Assembly: GCF_040719265.1 (NCBI RefSeq)
Contig: NZ_JBFDAH010000012.1
Location: 73,092 to 137,091 of the forward strand
Direction: 5' to 3'
DNA: 64,000 bases
Source: Aliikangiella maris
Lineage (GTDB): Bacteria; Pseudomonadota; Gammaproteobacteria; Enterobacterales; Kangiellaceae
This document shows positions 1 through 8,231 of this stretch, piece after piece. The notes below the pieces were generated by a model that saw only the letters and a list, made by a program, of their open reading frames with translations, was not told where the DNA came from and did not search any database. Each line of letters starts with the position of its first letter. The first letter of the stretch is position 1. Made by a program: the position numbers and the translations under genes.

Positions 1-1401
1 GCGTTTAGTAATCATGCCAATAGCGGTAACTGTTTTACCAAATGCAGTCGGCGCATGCAGAATACCAGCATCGTGCTTACTCATTGCGCGCACTGCTGCT
101 TGCTGATTCTTTCTGAGCTTGACGAGTGACTTGGTGGCTTTAAGCTTAGTTCCGGGGTCACGTTGATCGTCTAATTGAACTTCAATCTGATTCTCGGTTA
201 ATAACTCTAGAGCTTCGTCTAAGCAGCCGCGGGGTATTGCCAAGTAGCCTTGCTCAATACGAGCGCAGGAGATAAATCGCGGTATGCCATGAGTTGAAAA
301 TCGTAATGCCTGTGTTTTAAAGAAAACAGGGTTGGAAAAGCTCGCGAGTCGCCTTAACCTTGCGGCTAACGCAGTTGGTAGCTCACTTAAATCAAAATAA
401 ACATGATTTGCGAGAGTGATGGTTATCTTTTCTGGTGGGTTTTCCAATAACAGAGGTTTTGCCTTGGCGGTCATCTCCCAGGGTGGACGATTCTCTATAA
501 CCTCTTGTTCTTTAAATAGCGCTGAGTTTGGTGAAATCTGTGTCAATAGCTTTGTCAGTCTACCGTGTGAAATAGACTCGATATTAGCCAGGTGCTGCCA
601 TTGGTCTTGGATGACATTAAGTTCGTTATCGACAAAGGAGCTATTGCCAGACAATCGCGGTTCCTTCTGAAGTGGTAGAGCGATTAAATTTCCAAATCCG
701 CCTTCGGGTAAAATATCCTGGTTGGGGAAAAGGCGATCATAGGAATCAAACGATAGGTTCGGATGCTCTTGTTTTCAAAATCACTCCATCGCTTTGTCGA
801 GCAGGCTAAATCCCAATAACCGGGCTTCTTTGGCGGGGACTTTCTCGTTGAAGAAAATCCAAAGGTGCGCGCCGTTGCCGGAGCGTGAAATCTCAATGGT
901 ATGTGGTATTTCAAATTTACGGCAAGCCTTCGACATTGCTTTTATTTCTTCTTGCCATTGGCCTTTATCAAAATCGGCCGCAAGAAAGTAGCAAGTGTTA
1001 TCGTGCATTAAAGGATAGAGGCCAACCACTTGTTGCCCTGCTAAGTGGCGATAAATGATCTGGTCATTTAACTCAGTGAACTGACGGTGATTGCAATCCT
1101 GACATTTGATGCGCGGCTTGTGACAGATGCCTTGTACCCACTCATTATTGCAGGCAACAGAGTAACCACTGCGACCTTGCTTGTTTTGCCAGCGGTTTGC
1201 AAAAATATCGTTTCGGCCTCTAAACAACCCTCTAAAAATAGCAATCTTTTGTTCTGGTGAATATAGGGTCGAGTCAGATGTATTCGGTGAAGGTTGCTGG
1301 AGTTGCTCTCTGAGGGCTAGAAGCTGCTTTTTCTCCTTCTCAAGCGCAACAAGCCGAGAGTCAATCTTGGCAATGCTCTGGAAACCCTCATGTTTACGCA
1401 T
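1..1401 (-). pseudogene. TOTE-type archaeo-eukaryotic primase/helicase, interrupted by two in-frame stops, runs off left edge
   Basis: The N-terminal 206 residues (1401 to 784) start with a short coiled coil (residues 10-33). A primase module follows with a Cys cluster (C84, C93, C100, C103), the catalytic DFD at 143-145 and SGNGAH at 174-179. This arrangement is the one I know as the AEP domain of TOTE conflict systems. The codons at 781-783 and 775-777 are both TGA. Beyond them the same frame is open from 774 to base 1 and keeps family-like sequence: SYDRLFPNQD and GGFGNLIALP, then a superfamily II helicase Walker A, HAPTAFGKT, near base 20-50. It therefore reads as one gene broken by two nonsense codons three codons apart. 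No start codon placed to restart translation is evident just after them. The start ATG overlaps the end of the HigA gene by 8 bases. Family assignment is confident. Inactivity is inferred: readthrough, a split protein or a sequencing error are alternatives. Confidence 0.8.
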
Positions 1402-1762
1402 GTGCTTGTGGTGGTTTGATCAGAGACTCAGCTGGAATACCCAAGCCCTCATGCAGCTTCCAGATCATTTTTAGCGTGAGCGAGCGTTTGTGATTGAGAA
1501 TTTCATAGACTCGGTTGCTTTTACCTATCATGGGCTCGAGGTCTTTCACTGTTAAACCTTTGCGCTCCATCTCAAACTTGATGGCTTCAACAGGGTCAGG
1601 CAGTTCCATAGGGAAATGCTTGGCCTCATAAGCTTCGATAAGCGTGACCATGACATCCAGCTTTTCACCTTCGGGTGTGTCAGGGCCAGCCATCATCAGG
1701 CTTTCAATTTCTTGCAATGCCGCTCGGTAGTCGGCATCAGTTTTAATCGGTTTGATGTCCAT
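1394..1762 (-). CDS. higA: HigA-family antitoxin (HTH)
   Basis: This 122-residue protein has an N-terminal segment typical of HigA antitoxins (roughly residues 1-60, with EAYEAKHFP and DPVEAIKFEM) and an Xre-type helix-turn-helix at about 60-110 (KGLTVKDLEPMIG, VYEILNHKRSLTLKMI). It should neutralise the HigB toxin encoded immediately upstream and repress the shared promoter. A good GGAGG sits about 8 bases before the ATG. The gene follows the toxin gene by 17 bases, the toxin-first order characteristic of higBA. Its 3' end overlaps the start of the primase-helicase gene, so all three may share one transcript. Family confidence is high; activity is not shown by sequence. Confidence 0.88.
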   Translation of the reverse strand: MDIKPIKTDADYRAALQEIESLMMAGPDTPEGEKLDVMVTLIEAYEAKHFPMELPDPVEAIKFEMERKGLTVKDLEPMIGKSNRVYEILNHKRSLTLKMIWKLHEGLGIPAESLIKPPQAHA

Positions 1763-1779
1763 AATGTTTCCTCCGGCAA

Positions 1780-2082
1780 TTAAATATTTTGTACATCAAT
1801 TTTGTCGTATTGCGCATGGGTACCGATGAACCGGATATAGACCACGCGATAGACATAGTTGATCCACACGACCAAACGGTACTTGTTACCCGCAATATTG
1901 AAAACCACTCGACCATCTTTGAGGATACTGGCATTTCTGAAATCCTGCTTAACATCGGCAGGTGCGCTCCAGTCAGCCGCTAACGCATGGCGGTACCAGG
2001 CTAGCGTAGGTTCTTTAGCATCTATGTACTCTGAGCTTTCTTCCCAGAAAGTTTTTAGTGTCGATAGGGCAATGATTCTCAT
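1780..2082 (-). CDS. higB: HigB-type mRNA interferase toxin
   Basis: This 100-residue protein has the HigB-toxin pattern: an MRIIALSTLKTFWE start, then a basic RelE-like core with GRVVFNIAGNKYRLVVWI and a C-terminal YIRFIGTHAQYDKIDV. Members of this family cleave mRNA on the ribosome. The start at 2082 is preferred over a longer frame to 2118 because family members begin at MRI and because the longer form would run through the palindrome at 2095-2111. It precedes its antitoxin gene by 17 bases. The catalytic basic and aromatic residues appear intact, so the toxin looks functional. Confidence 0.85.
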   Translation of the reverse strand: MRIIALSTLKTFWEESSEYIDAKEPTLAWYRHALAADWSAPADVKQDFRNASILKDGRVVFNIAGNKYRLVVWINYVYRVVYIRFIGTHAQYDKIDVQNI

Positions 2083-2094
2083 AAATTTAATGAT

Positions 2095-2111
2095 AGTCCC
2101 AAAATGGGACT
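2095..2111. promoter_or_regulatory. Perfect inverted repeat, probable HigA operator
   Basis: AGTCCCA, spacer AAA, TGGGACT: a perfect 7-base dyad 12 bases upstream of the higB start codon and 30 bases upstream of the divergent HTH gene at 2142. HTH antitoxins autoregulate through such sites. Binding by HigA is inferred from position only; the AlpA-like protein is the alternative ligand. Confidence 0.6.
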
Positions 2112-2141
2112 TGTTCAACTAAAATATACAGGAGAATCAAT

Positions 2142-2342
2142 ATGAATGAATATCAAGCACTTATGACGCAAAGAGAGCTATGTAATCGTTGGCAAGTAAG
2201 CGAAGCGACACTGGAGCGCTGGCATTCAGAGGGTATAGGCCCGATTTATGTGAAACTGGGCGGCCAAGTTAGGTACAGGCGAGAAGATGTACTGGAGTAT
2301 GAGGCCAGTTGCTTGAGAAGGAGTACGATTGAAGCTGTTTAA
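2142..2342 (+). CDS. Small HTH regulator, AlpA/excisionase-like
   Basis: A 66-residue protein with a MerR-like winged helix-turn-helix of the HTH_17/AlpA type: LMTQRELCNRWQVSEATLERW followed by the wing GPIYVKLGGQVRYRREDVLEYE. Proteins of this size and fold serve as excisionases or as activators of integrase genes in islands and prophages. A GGAG lies about 7 bases upstream of the ATG. It is divergent from higBA across the 2095-2111 palindrome and lies 54 bases before an ssrA-terminator copy. That context suits an island-mobility role. No integrase is visible next to it; one could lie beyond the left edge. Confidence 0.7.
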   Translation: MNEYQALMTQRELCNRWQVSEATLERWHSEGIGPIYVKLGGQVRYRREDVLEYEASCLRRSTIEAV

Positions 2343-2670
2343 AGGTTGGATAGTACGCAATTGCCCGCATCAGCCCTAACTTCCTGATAGTAAAGTTGCG
2401 GGTTAATAAAAAGCCCTAATGGCTGGTGAGGGCTCATTAGGGCTATTTACAAGATGGTGGTGGAATGGGACGCCGGTTTGGTTCCCATAATAGGAACTGA
2501 ATTAGTTCCACAATTGCTTTAGTAAGCTAGTGCGGGTTTATGCTTACGCAGGAGCTTCGGAACCCTGCTTTTCAGAAGCTAGCAGAAACTCGGTTGACAC
2601 AACCGAACAAAACTTGTTTATAGGTATAGCCTATTTTGAGTGTGAGTTTACTTTTATAGCCGAACGCTAA
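2343..2670. other. Non-coding junction between island segments
   Basis: This 328-base gap lies between the AlpA-like gene and the LysR stop codon. It contains the ssrA-terminator copy (2396-2460) and a weak GGTTCC/GGAACT inverted motif around 2488-2517. I see no coding region in it. The two flanking genes converge on it. Confidence 0.6.
2396..2460. repeat. Direct repeat copy 1, duplicate of the ssrA terminator/3' end (att-like)
   Basis: Bases 2396-2419 match 8232-8255 exactly (24 of 24). Bases 2429-2444 match 8265-8280 exactly (16 of 16). ATGGTGG at 2454-2460 matches 8288-8294, which contains the complement of the tmRNA CCA end. The segments between differ. The copy retains a hairpin plus T tract in the minus direction, so it could still act as a terminator. 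It is most simply read as the distal attachment scar of an element inserted at ssrA, or as the terminator from before insertion. Confidence 0.7.
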
Positions 2671-3555
2671 CTATCCGAATTCATCCATTAAAAAATCAAT
2701 GAAACTGCGTACTTTTTTCGATAGGTACTTCCTATGGGGGTAGATGGCGAATAGACCAAATTCAAGTGTTCTGTAATTGGGTAATACTTGAGTCAACGTG
2801 CCACTCTTCAATTCTTCTTCGACAATAAATCGAGGAATCATACCAATGCCTCCATGCGCTAACGTCATTTCCTTCACGGCTCTCGGGCTATTTGCTGAAG
2901 CGCGAGACATCACATCAATGGATGCCGTTTCGCCGTTTGATGAGATAAAAGGCCACTTTTTACCAATACGGAAATTACTGTCGATGATGCAAGTGTGATT
3001 TTTCAGATCGCTTGGAGAATCTGGTGCTTTTTTTGATTTTAAATAAGAGGGTGACGCACATAGAATCAAAGGCAAGGTGTTGATGGATCTTGCCACCATG
3101 CTGGAATCATCAACGCCACCGATCAGAATACGGACATCAATTCCTTCTTCAAGCATATCAACCGCCTTGTCACCCAAAAGCAGGTCGACCTGCATCTCTT
3201 TATGTTCATCGAGAAAACGGGGGAGGGCAGGAGATAGCTTCATTTCGCCAAAGGTTTGCGGGGCGCTAACCCTAAGCAACCCCCTTGGTGATCTCTGTTC
3301 TCCTGTGACATCGTCGATAAGTGCATTAAAGCTATCAATCAGGGGAAGTGCGTTTTCATAATAATTTTGCCCGGCTTCGGTTAGCGCTAATCGACGGGTA
3401 GACCGGTTAAATAGCCTCACCCCCAATTGTTTTTCCACCTCTCCGACATATTTACTGACCAAGGCTTTCGAAAGCCCTAGTCGGTCGCTTGCTGCGGTAA
3501 AAGAGCCGGTTTCAACCACGGCTACAATGGTCTTTAATCCATCTAATGTATCCAT
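2671..3555 (-). CDS. LysR-family transcriptional regulator
   Basis: This 294-residue protein has an N-terminal winged HTH (GLKTIVAVVETGSFTAASDR, then LGLSKALVSKYVGEVEKQLG and RLFNRSTRRLALTEAG) and a C-terminal effector-binding domain from about residue 90. The RSTRRL and SAPQTFG pattern places it in the common AaeR/DmlR-like LysR subgroup. ATG 3555 is chosen over a TTG nine bases upstream. It is divergent from the glutaredoxin-GST-MAPEG genes across about 130 bases, the usual layout for a LysR protein that controls the divergent operon and itself. The inducer cannot be predicted; an electrophile or oxidant is plausible from the neighbours. Confidence 0.88.
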   Translation of the reverse strand: MDTLDGLKTIVAVVETGSFTAASDRLGLSKALVSKYVGEVEKQLGVRLFNRSTRRLALTEAGQNYYENALPLIDSFNALIDDVTGEQRSPRGLLRVSAPQTFGEMKLSPALPRFLDEHKEMQVDLLLGDKAVDMLEEGIDVRILIGGVDDSSMVARSINTLPLILCASPSYLKSKKAPDSPSDLKNHTCIIDSNFRIGKKWPFISSNGETASIDVMSRASANSPRAVKEMTLAHGGIGMIPRFIVEEELKSGTLTQVLPNYRTLEFGLFAIYPHRKYLSKKVRSFIDFLMDEFG

Positions 3556-3683
3556 GATTGTCAATATATCATTGATAATTATTCAACAGCAAGGCTGTTT
3601 TTCCTAAAGTCGATTTTTTGGATACTGACTTTCATCAGCAGTAAGCAACAAGTTGAGTGCTGAAACAACAAGAGGTCAGATAT

Positions 3684-3953
3684 ATGAGAAAAATTGAAAT
3701 CTATACAAGGCCAGGATGTGGCTATTGCACACATGCTAAGCGCCTTCTTGAAAGCAAAGGTTTGGATTACAGCGAGTACGACACTTACATACACCCGGAA
3801 AAATTCCAGGAGTTACGTAGACGCACTCAAGCCCGAACCTTTCCTCAAATTTTTGTTGATGATCGTGCCATAGGAGGGTTTGAGGACCTTTTAAAGCTTG
3901 AACAGCAGAATAGATTGCCTAAGCAAAGTAAGCCGCTTGCAACAGAAACTTAA
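3684..3953 (+). CDS. Glutaredoxin
   Basis: An 89-residue monomodular glutaredoxin. It has the redox motif CGYC in RPGCGYCTHAKRLL (residues 11-14), the TFPQIF cis-proline segment and the GGFEDL glutathione-binding turn. It would reduce disulfides and glutathione mixed disulfides in the cytoplasm. ATG 3684 with AGAGG nine bases upstream is preferred over the GTG at 3657. CGYC differs from the CPYC of classical GrxC but is common in the family. It is first in a plus-strand run with GST and MAPEG genes, so a role in glutathione-dependent detoxification is likely. Confidence 0.87.
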   Translation: MRKIEIYTRPGCGYCTHAKRLLESKGLDYSEYDTYIHPEKFQELRRRTQARTFPQIFVDDRAIGGFEDLLKLEQQNRLPKQSKPLATET

Positions 3954-3994
3954 GTAAAAACTTTTTAATCGCAAACTCATTTAGGAGCTAAAAC

Positions 3995-4618
3995 ATGTCA
4001 ACAATCAAATTACATCGTCATCCACTTTCTGGTCACTCACATCGCGTAGAGGTGCTCTTGTCACTACTTGGTCTACCGACCGAATTAGTGAATGTGGATT
4101 TGGCAAACGGCGCACACAAACAAGCGGACTTCTTGAAAAAGAATCGCTTTGGTCAGGTCCCGGTAATCGAGGATGGAGATGTCACGATTTCAGATTCGAA
4201 TGCCATCTTGGTTTATTTGGCCAGTAAGTACGACGCTAACCACCAATGGTTACCTCAAGACGCAAAGGCAGCCGCAGATGTTCAACGCTTCTTATCTCTA
4301 GCGGCAGGAAAGATCGCCTTTGGTCCGGCAGCCGCAAGACTGGTTAACGTGTTTGGTGCTGGCTTGGATCATGAAAACGCCAAAGCTATCGCACACCATA
4401 CTTTTGAGCTACTTGATGCACATCTTTCGGAGCAGGATTGGTTAGTGGGTAGCACGCCGACTATTGCTGACGTTGCCAACTATGCGTATATCGCTCATGC
4501 ACCCGAAGGTGATGTGTCACTTGAGTCTTACCCGAATATCGTCGCGTGGTTGAATAGATTTGAAGCGCTTGAAGGATTCGTGCCAATGCAAAGAACCGCC
4601 GTTGGCCTCAATCAGTAA
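3995..4618 (+). CDS. Glutathione S-transferase
   Basis: This 207-residue protein has an N-terminal thioredoxin-like domain (residues 1-80) with the cis-proline stretch FGQVPVIEDG and SDSNAILVYLA for the gamma-glutamyl contact. An all-helical C-terminal domain (about 90-205) follows, with the conserved STPTIADVANYAYI capping segment. The likely catalytic residue is a Ser in HPLSGHSHRV, as in many bacterial GSTs. It conjugates glutathione to electrophiles or acts as a peroxidase; the substrate is unknown. A TTAGGAGC ribosome site precedes the ATG. It lies 41 bases after the glutaredoxin gene and 37 bases before the MAPEG gene. Confidence 0.9.
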   Translation: MSTIKLHRHPLSGHSHRVEVLLSLLGLPTELVNVDLANGAHKQADFLKKNRFGQVPVIEDGDVTISDSNAILVYLASKYDANHQWLPQDAKAAADVQRFLSLAAGKIAFGPAAARLVNVFGAGLDHENAKAIAHHTFELLDAHLSEQDWLVGSTPTIADVANYAYIAHAPEGDVSLESYPNIVAWLNRFEALEGFVPMQRTAVGLNQ

Positions 4619-4655
4619 GACAATCAAAATATCGAAACGATTAGGAGATGAAATT

Positions 4656-5045
4656 ATGATCACTGAAATTCAAATGCTTGCTGCTGCTGGTGGACTTTTA
4701 CTCGCGTTGACCCTAATTCAGGGTACTCGCAACGTTATACTCTTAGGGCTTCCGGTTGCTGCTGGAAATCAACACGATATTGCGCCTTGGTCAGGTTGGA
4801 ATGATAGGCTGAATCGAGCCATTCGAAACCTGATTGAAGCGATCGCGATATTTGCCCCCATTGTGCTAGCAGTGCACGGGCTAGGATTAAATAATGACCT
4901 CAGTGCCTTGGGTGCTCAGATTTTTCTGGTGAGTCGCATTGTGCATGCGGTGGTCTATACACTTGGAGTACCTTGGATTCGTACGCTTGCATGGTTTGCC
5001 GGCGTCATAGGCATTGTGATGGTGGGTGCTCCACTTTTCACATAA
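4656..5045 (+). CDS. MAPEG-family integral membrane protein
   Basis: This 129-residue membrane protein has four predicted helices. Its family features are GTRNVILLGLPVAAGNQHDIAPW in the first loop, the LNRAIRNLIEAIAIFAPIVL helix and RIVHAVVYTLGVPWIRTLAW. These mark MAPEG proteins (membrane-associated proteins in eicosanoid and glutathione metabolism). ATG 4656, with AGGAG at 4643-4647, is preferred to a longer frame overlapping the GST gene. Bacterial members are mostly uncharacterised; a membrane glutathione transferase/peroxidase role fits the adjacent GST and glutaredoxin. Confidence 0.85.
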   Translation: MITEIQMLAAAGGLLLALTLIQGTRNVILLGLPVAAGNQHDIAPWSGWNDRLNRAIRNLIEAIAIFAPIVLAVHGLGLNNDLSALGAQIFLVSRIVHAVVYTLGVPWIRTLAWFAGVIGIVMVGAPLFT

Positions 5046-5194
5046 ATCCTATCCGATAAACGGTTTACCCAATACTGCACAAAGGGTCGGGCTAAGGCGT
5101 AGTTCCCCGATGCTCGGCCCAATAACAATCTTGTACATATGCTTGGTCAGTTAAGTGCATATTCAGTTAAATTCTGCGTAGAGAGGATTACCTT

Positions 5195-7288
5195 ATGACA
5201 AACTCAATACTGTATATTAAACCTTCACCCTTTCATTCGGGCGAACAAAAAATCCAGGCTCGCATGGGCGTCAGGGAAAAAATGGAACGTTTTGGGAGAA
5301 AGGTTATTCGAGACTTTATGCCAGATCAGCATCGAGAGTTCTATAATCAGTTGCCGTTTGTCCTTGTCGGGCATGCCGATGGTGAAGGTTGGCCGTGGGC
5401 TTCCATCTTGTTCAATTCACCTGGTTTTATGCACTCGAAAAATGAACGCTCGCTATCGATTAATGCCCTGCCTGTAGAAGGCGACCCTCTCCAGGAAGCC
5501 ATTGAGCCTATGACTCGACTCGGTTTACTCGGAATAGAATTGCCAACACGGCGGAGGAACCGATTAGCGGCACACATTGAGCGTAAAACGGAACAGGGGT
5601 TCGAGGTGAAGGTAGATCAAGCGTTTGGCAACTGTCCACAATATATTCAAACTCGTGAATTGGAGTGGCTGGATGCTGGTTCAATGCCCAAGCCAGAAGT
5701 TCAAGAAATAACATTGCTTGATCAGGATGCGCAGGCGCTGATCTCAAATAGTGATACCTTTTTTGTGGCTAGCTACCTTGCCAATGGTAGCGGAGAAGCC
5801 AGCGAAGGTGCAGATGTTTCTCATCGAGGAGGTCGGCCAGGTTTTGTCCGGGTGGATGATGACAAGACGCTGACCATTCCAGATTACTTAGGTAACAACC
5901 ATTACAATACCTTTGGAAACTTCATTGAAAACGGTAAGGCAGGATTACTCTTTCTCGATTTTGAAAAGGGTGATCTTCTTACACTGACAGGTACCGTAGA
6001 GATTCTGTGGGAGTCGCCTGAGATAAAGTATTTTGACGGTGCAGAGCGGCTATGGAGATTCCACCTTGATCATGGGCGAAAACTCAAATACGCACTTCCA
6101 CTTAGATGGAAATTGCAGGCGTTTTCTCCTAACACCTCTTTGACAGGTACTTGGCAAGAAGCCAAAGCGTCGGAAGATGCAGCGAGACTTAAAGACGAAT
6201 GGCGGCCTTACAAAGTTGAAAAGATTGTTCGGGAAAGCAGTGTCATCAAATCCTTTTATCTCTCTGCTGTGGGACATCAGGCACTAAAGTTTATCCCTGG
6301 GCAATTTCTTACCCTGAAGGCTGAACTTGAAGGTAAAGAACAAATACGTACTTACACCTTGTCGAGTGCGCCTGCTGATCATCAGTATCGAATCAGTGTA
6401 AAGCGCGAAGATTCACTGGATGGTAAACGACCTAAAGGGACTTTTTCCAGTTACTTACATTCAGGCATAAATGTAGGAGATACGATACTCGCAAAAGCCC
6501 CCACGGGTGCATTTCAATATGAGCCAGAGAGTGATCGTCCGGCTCTGCTTCTTGCTGGTGGTGTCGGCATTACGCCGATGATCTCGATGGCGCGACATGC
6601 ATTGAGTGAGGGGCTTCGAACACGAAAAATACGCTCGATCACCTTCATTGGTGCCGCGCGCAGTCATCAACACAGGGCATTCTTTGACGAATTTAATAAG
6701 GTTGCTGAGGCGTCTCAAAATCAGATACAAGCCTATTGGGCATTAAGTGAAGTCAGTCCAGATTTAAAACCCGGAAAAGACTTTCAGCACGTCGGTCATA
6801 TTTCAAAAGACCTGCTTCAAGCAATATTGCCACTGGATGAATACGATTGTTATCTTTGTGGTCCGGCCGGATTTATGCAGGCAAGCTATGATTTGTTGCG
6901 CTCGTTAGGTGTCAGCGATTCTCGTATTAATGCCGAAGCATTTGGCCCTGCGTCATTGAAACGAAGTGCTGATGGGACAGCGAAAAGCGCCGTATCACAA
7001 CCAGTTGCCGATCAAGCTATTGTTGAGTTTTCCAGTTCTAAAGTTGAACAGGCCTGGTCGAAAGGAGATGGCAACTTATTGGAATTTGCAGAAGCTCATG
7101 GGTTTACTCCTGACTTTGGTTGTAGAAGCGGGCAATGTGGTGCATGCAAAGTAAAACTGAGGTCAGGCAAAGTCGCTTATGAAACGGCACATCCCGAGGG
7201 GGTGGATGATGGAGAGGTTTTATTGTGCTGCGCGGTTCCGGCTAGGGTTGAAGGAGAAGAGGTTGCTAGGATTTCTATTGAACTCTGA
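5195..7288 (+). CDS. PPOX-like / ferredoxin-reductase / 2Fe-2S fusion oxidoreductase
   Basis: This 697-residue protein joins three modules. Residues about 35-320 are a pyridoxamine-phosphate-oxidase-like FMN split barrel (REFYNQLPFVLVGHADGEGW, then a second lobe with LGNNHYNTFGNFIENGKAG). Residues about 335-590 are a ferredoxin-reductase module with RTYTLSSAP for FAD and GGVGITPMISM plus CGPAGFM for NAD(P)H. Residues 610-697 are a plant-type 2Fe-2S domain with C643, C648, C651 and C678/C679. It could carry electrons from NAD(P)H through FAD and the cluster to a substrate at the FMN-type domain. The substrate is unknown. It lies in the glutathione/NrtS/cupin cluster, 150 bases after the MAPEG gene, so it may have its own promoter. 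Confidence 0.88.
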   Translation: MTNSILYIKPSPFHSGEQKIQARMGVREKMERFGRKVIRDFMPDQHREFYNQLPFVLVGHADGEGWPWASILFNSPGFMHSKNERSLSINALPVEGDPLQEAIEPMTRLGLLGIELPTRRRNRLAAHIERKTEQGFEVKVDQAFGNCPQYIQTRELEWLDAGSMPKPEVQEITLLDQDAQALISNSDTFFVASYLANGSGEASEGADVSHRGGRPGFVRVDDDKTLTIPDYLGNNHYNTFGNFIENGKAGLLFLDFEKGDLLTLTGTVEILWESPEIKYFDGAERLWRFHLDHGRKLKYALPLRWKLQAFSPNTSLTGTWQEAKASEDAARLKDEWRPYKVEKIVRESSVIKSFYLSAVGHQALKFIPGQFLTLKAELEGKEQIRTYTLSSAPADHQYRISVKREDSLDGKRPKGTFSSYLHSGINVGDTILAKAPTGAFQYEPESDRPALLLAGGVGITPMISMARHALSEGLRTRKIRSITFIGAARSHQHRAFFDEFNKVAEASQNQIQAYWALSEVSPDLKPGKDFQHVGHISKDLLQAILPLDEYDCYLCGPAGFMQASYDLLRSLGVSDSRINAEAFGPASLKRSADGTAKSAVSQPVADQAIVEFSSSKVEQAWSKGDGNLLEFAEAHGFTPDFGCRSGQCGACKVKLRSGKVAYETAHPEGVDDGEVLLCCAVPARVEGEEVARISIEL

Positions 7289-7334
7289 TGTTGAACTTGC
7301 GCTATCTGGCGGAAAATTTTATTAAAGGTAAGCC

Positions 7335-7541
7335 ATGAAATTTCAATTGCAAGAGCTAGTTAGGAATCACGGTTTTAAGGCTGCTAAGGTGGCTCTCATT
7401 GTGGGAACGATATTGTTAATCATCAATCAATTTAATGCTATTTTTGCTGATCAGCCCTTTCGCTGGTTGCCCGCTGCACTTACTTATATTGTTCCGTTTT
7501 TTGTTTTTTTATTAGGTAAGCATAAGGAGGGGGAAGAATGA
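7335..7541 (+). CDS. NrtS-like small nitrate/nitrite transporter
   Basis: A 68-residue protein with two hydrophobic helices (about 18-36 and 44-61). The pattern AAKVALIVGTILLIINQ, then W and ALTYIVPFFV, resembles NrtS, a two-helix nitrate/nitrite carrier family of marine bacteria. The identification rests on my recall of the family pattern. An AGGTAAGCC site precedes the ATG. The stop overlaps the start of the bicupin gene (ATGA), indicating translational coupling. Presence beside the flavin/2Fe-2S oxidoreductase hints at a nitrate- or nitro-compound-related job, but this is inference. Confidence 0.62.
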   Translation: MKFQLQELVRNHGFKAAKVALIVGTILLIINQFNAIFADQPFRWLPAALTYIVPFFVFLLGKHKEGEE

Positions 7542-8191
7542 TCAATATGGATTTTTCTCGACGCTTGGTAATCGAAACCGCAGCTATGAATTGGACTGAA
7601 AGCCCAATTTCAGGTGTGTTACGCAAACCACTTGAAAGAGAGGCGAAAGAGTCTGGGCATACAACAAGTATTGTGAGGTACGAAGCGGGCGCCAGTTTTT
7701 CAGAGCATGTACATCCCTTGGGTGAAGAAATCTATGTGCTAGAGGGAGTGTTTTCGGACGAAACAGGCGACTTCGGACCGGGCACTTATATTCGTAATCC
7801 ACCAGGAAGTGTTCACGCCCCTTTTAGTAAAGAGGGCTGCACTATTTTCGTAAAACTGAATCAATTCGATCAGAAAGATTCAATTCGAGTTCGGGTCGAT
7901 ACAAAAACATCTCCTTGGCAACAGGGTATAGGTAGCCTAGACGTAATGTCCTTGCACCGTTTTGAAGGTGAACATGTCGCTTTGGTTAAGTGGCCAGCGG
8001 GGGAAGTGTTTGAGCCACACCGACACTTTGGTGGAGAAGAAATTCTGGTTCTCTCGGGAACATTTAGAGATGAGCATGGCATGTATCCGGAGCAAACATG
8101 GATTCGCAACCCTCACATGAGCCAGCATCACCCTTATGTTCATGAGGTGACAGTCATTTTGGTCAAGACGGGGCATTTGCCAATAGAGTGA
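7538..8191 (+). CDS. Bicupin protein with two ChrR-like cupin domains
   Basis: This 217-residue protein contains two tandem cupin barrels. The first (about 40-105) has HVHPLGEEIYVLEGVF and PPGSVHAP. The second (about 140-210) has HRHFGGEEILVLSGTF and RNPHMSQHHPY. Both keep the His/Glu residues that bind a divalent metal. ChrR-type cupins sense or process reactive oxygen species, but ChrR's anti-sigma domain is absent here, so an enzyme or metal-dependent sensor is more likely. The start overlaps the NrtS-like stop by four bases; an ATG nine bases further on (7547) is an alternative start. It is the last gene before the ssrA terminator on the opposite strand. Confidence 0.8.
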   Translation: MINMDFSRRLVIETAAMNWTESPISGVLRKPLEREAKESGHTTSIVRYEAGASFSEHVHPLGEEIYVLEGVFSDETGDFGPGTYIRNPPGSVHAPFSKEGCTIFVKLNQFDQKDSIRVRVDTKTSPWQQGIGSLDVMSLHRFEGEHVALVKWPAGEVFEPHRHFGGEEILVLSGTFRDEHGMYPEQTWIRNPHMSQHHPYVHEVTVILVKTGHLPIE

Positions 8192-8231
8192 TCAACTTGA
8201 AATTGGCTCGTTTATTTTTTCCATACTCAAT

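Noticed and set aside
416..670. Plus-strand 84-residue frame inside the left-edge primase-helicase
   Set aside because: It lies wholly within the opposite-strand helicase frame, which has recognisable motifs; no conserved sequence on this strand.
684..914. Minus-strand 76-residue frame overlapping the interruption
   Set aside because: It is an alternative frame. The family sequence continues in the original frame after the two stops, so this is not a frameshifted continuation.
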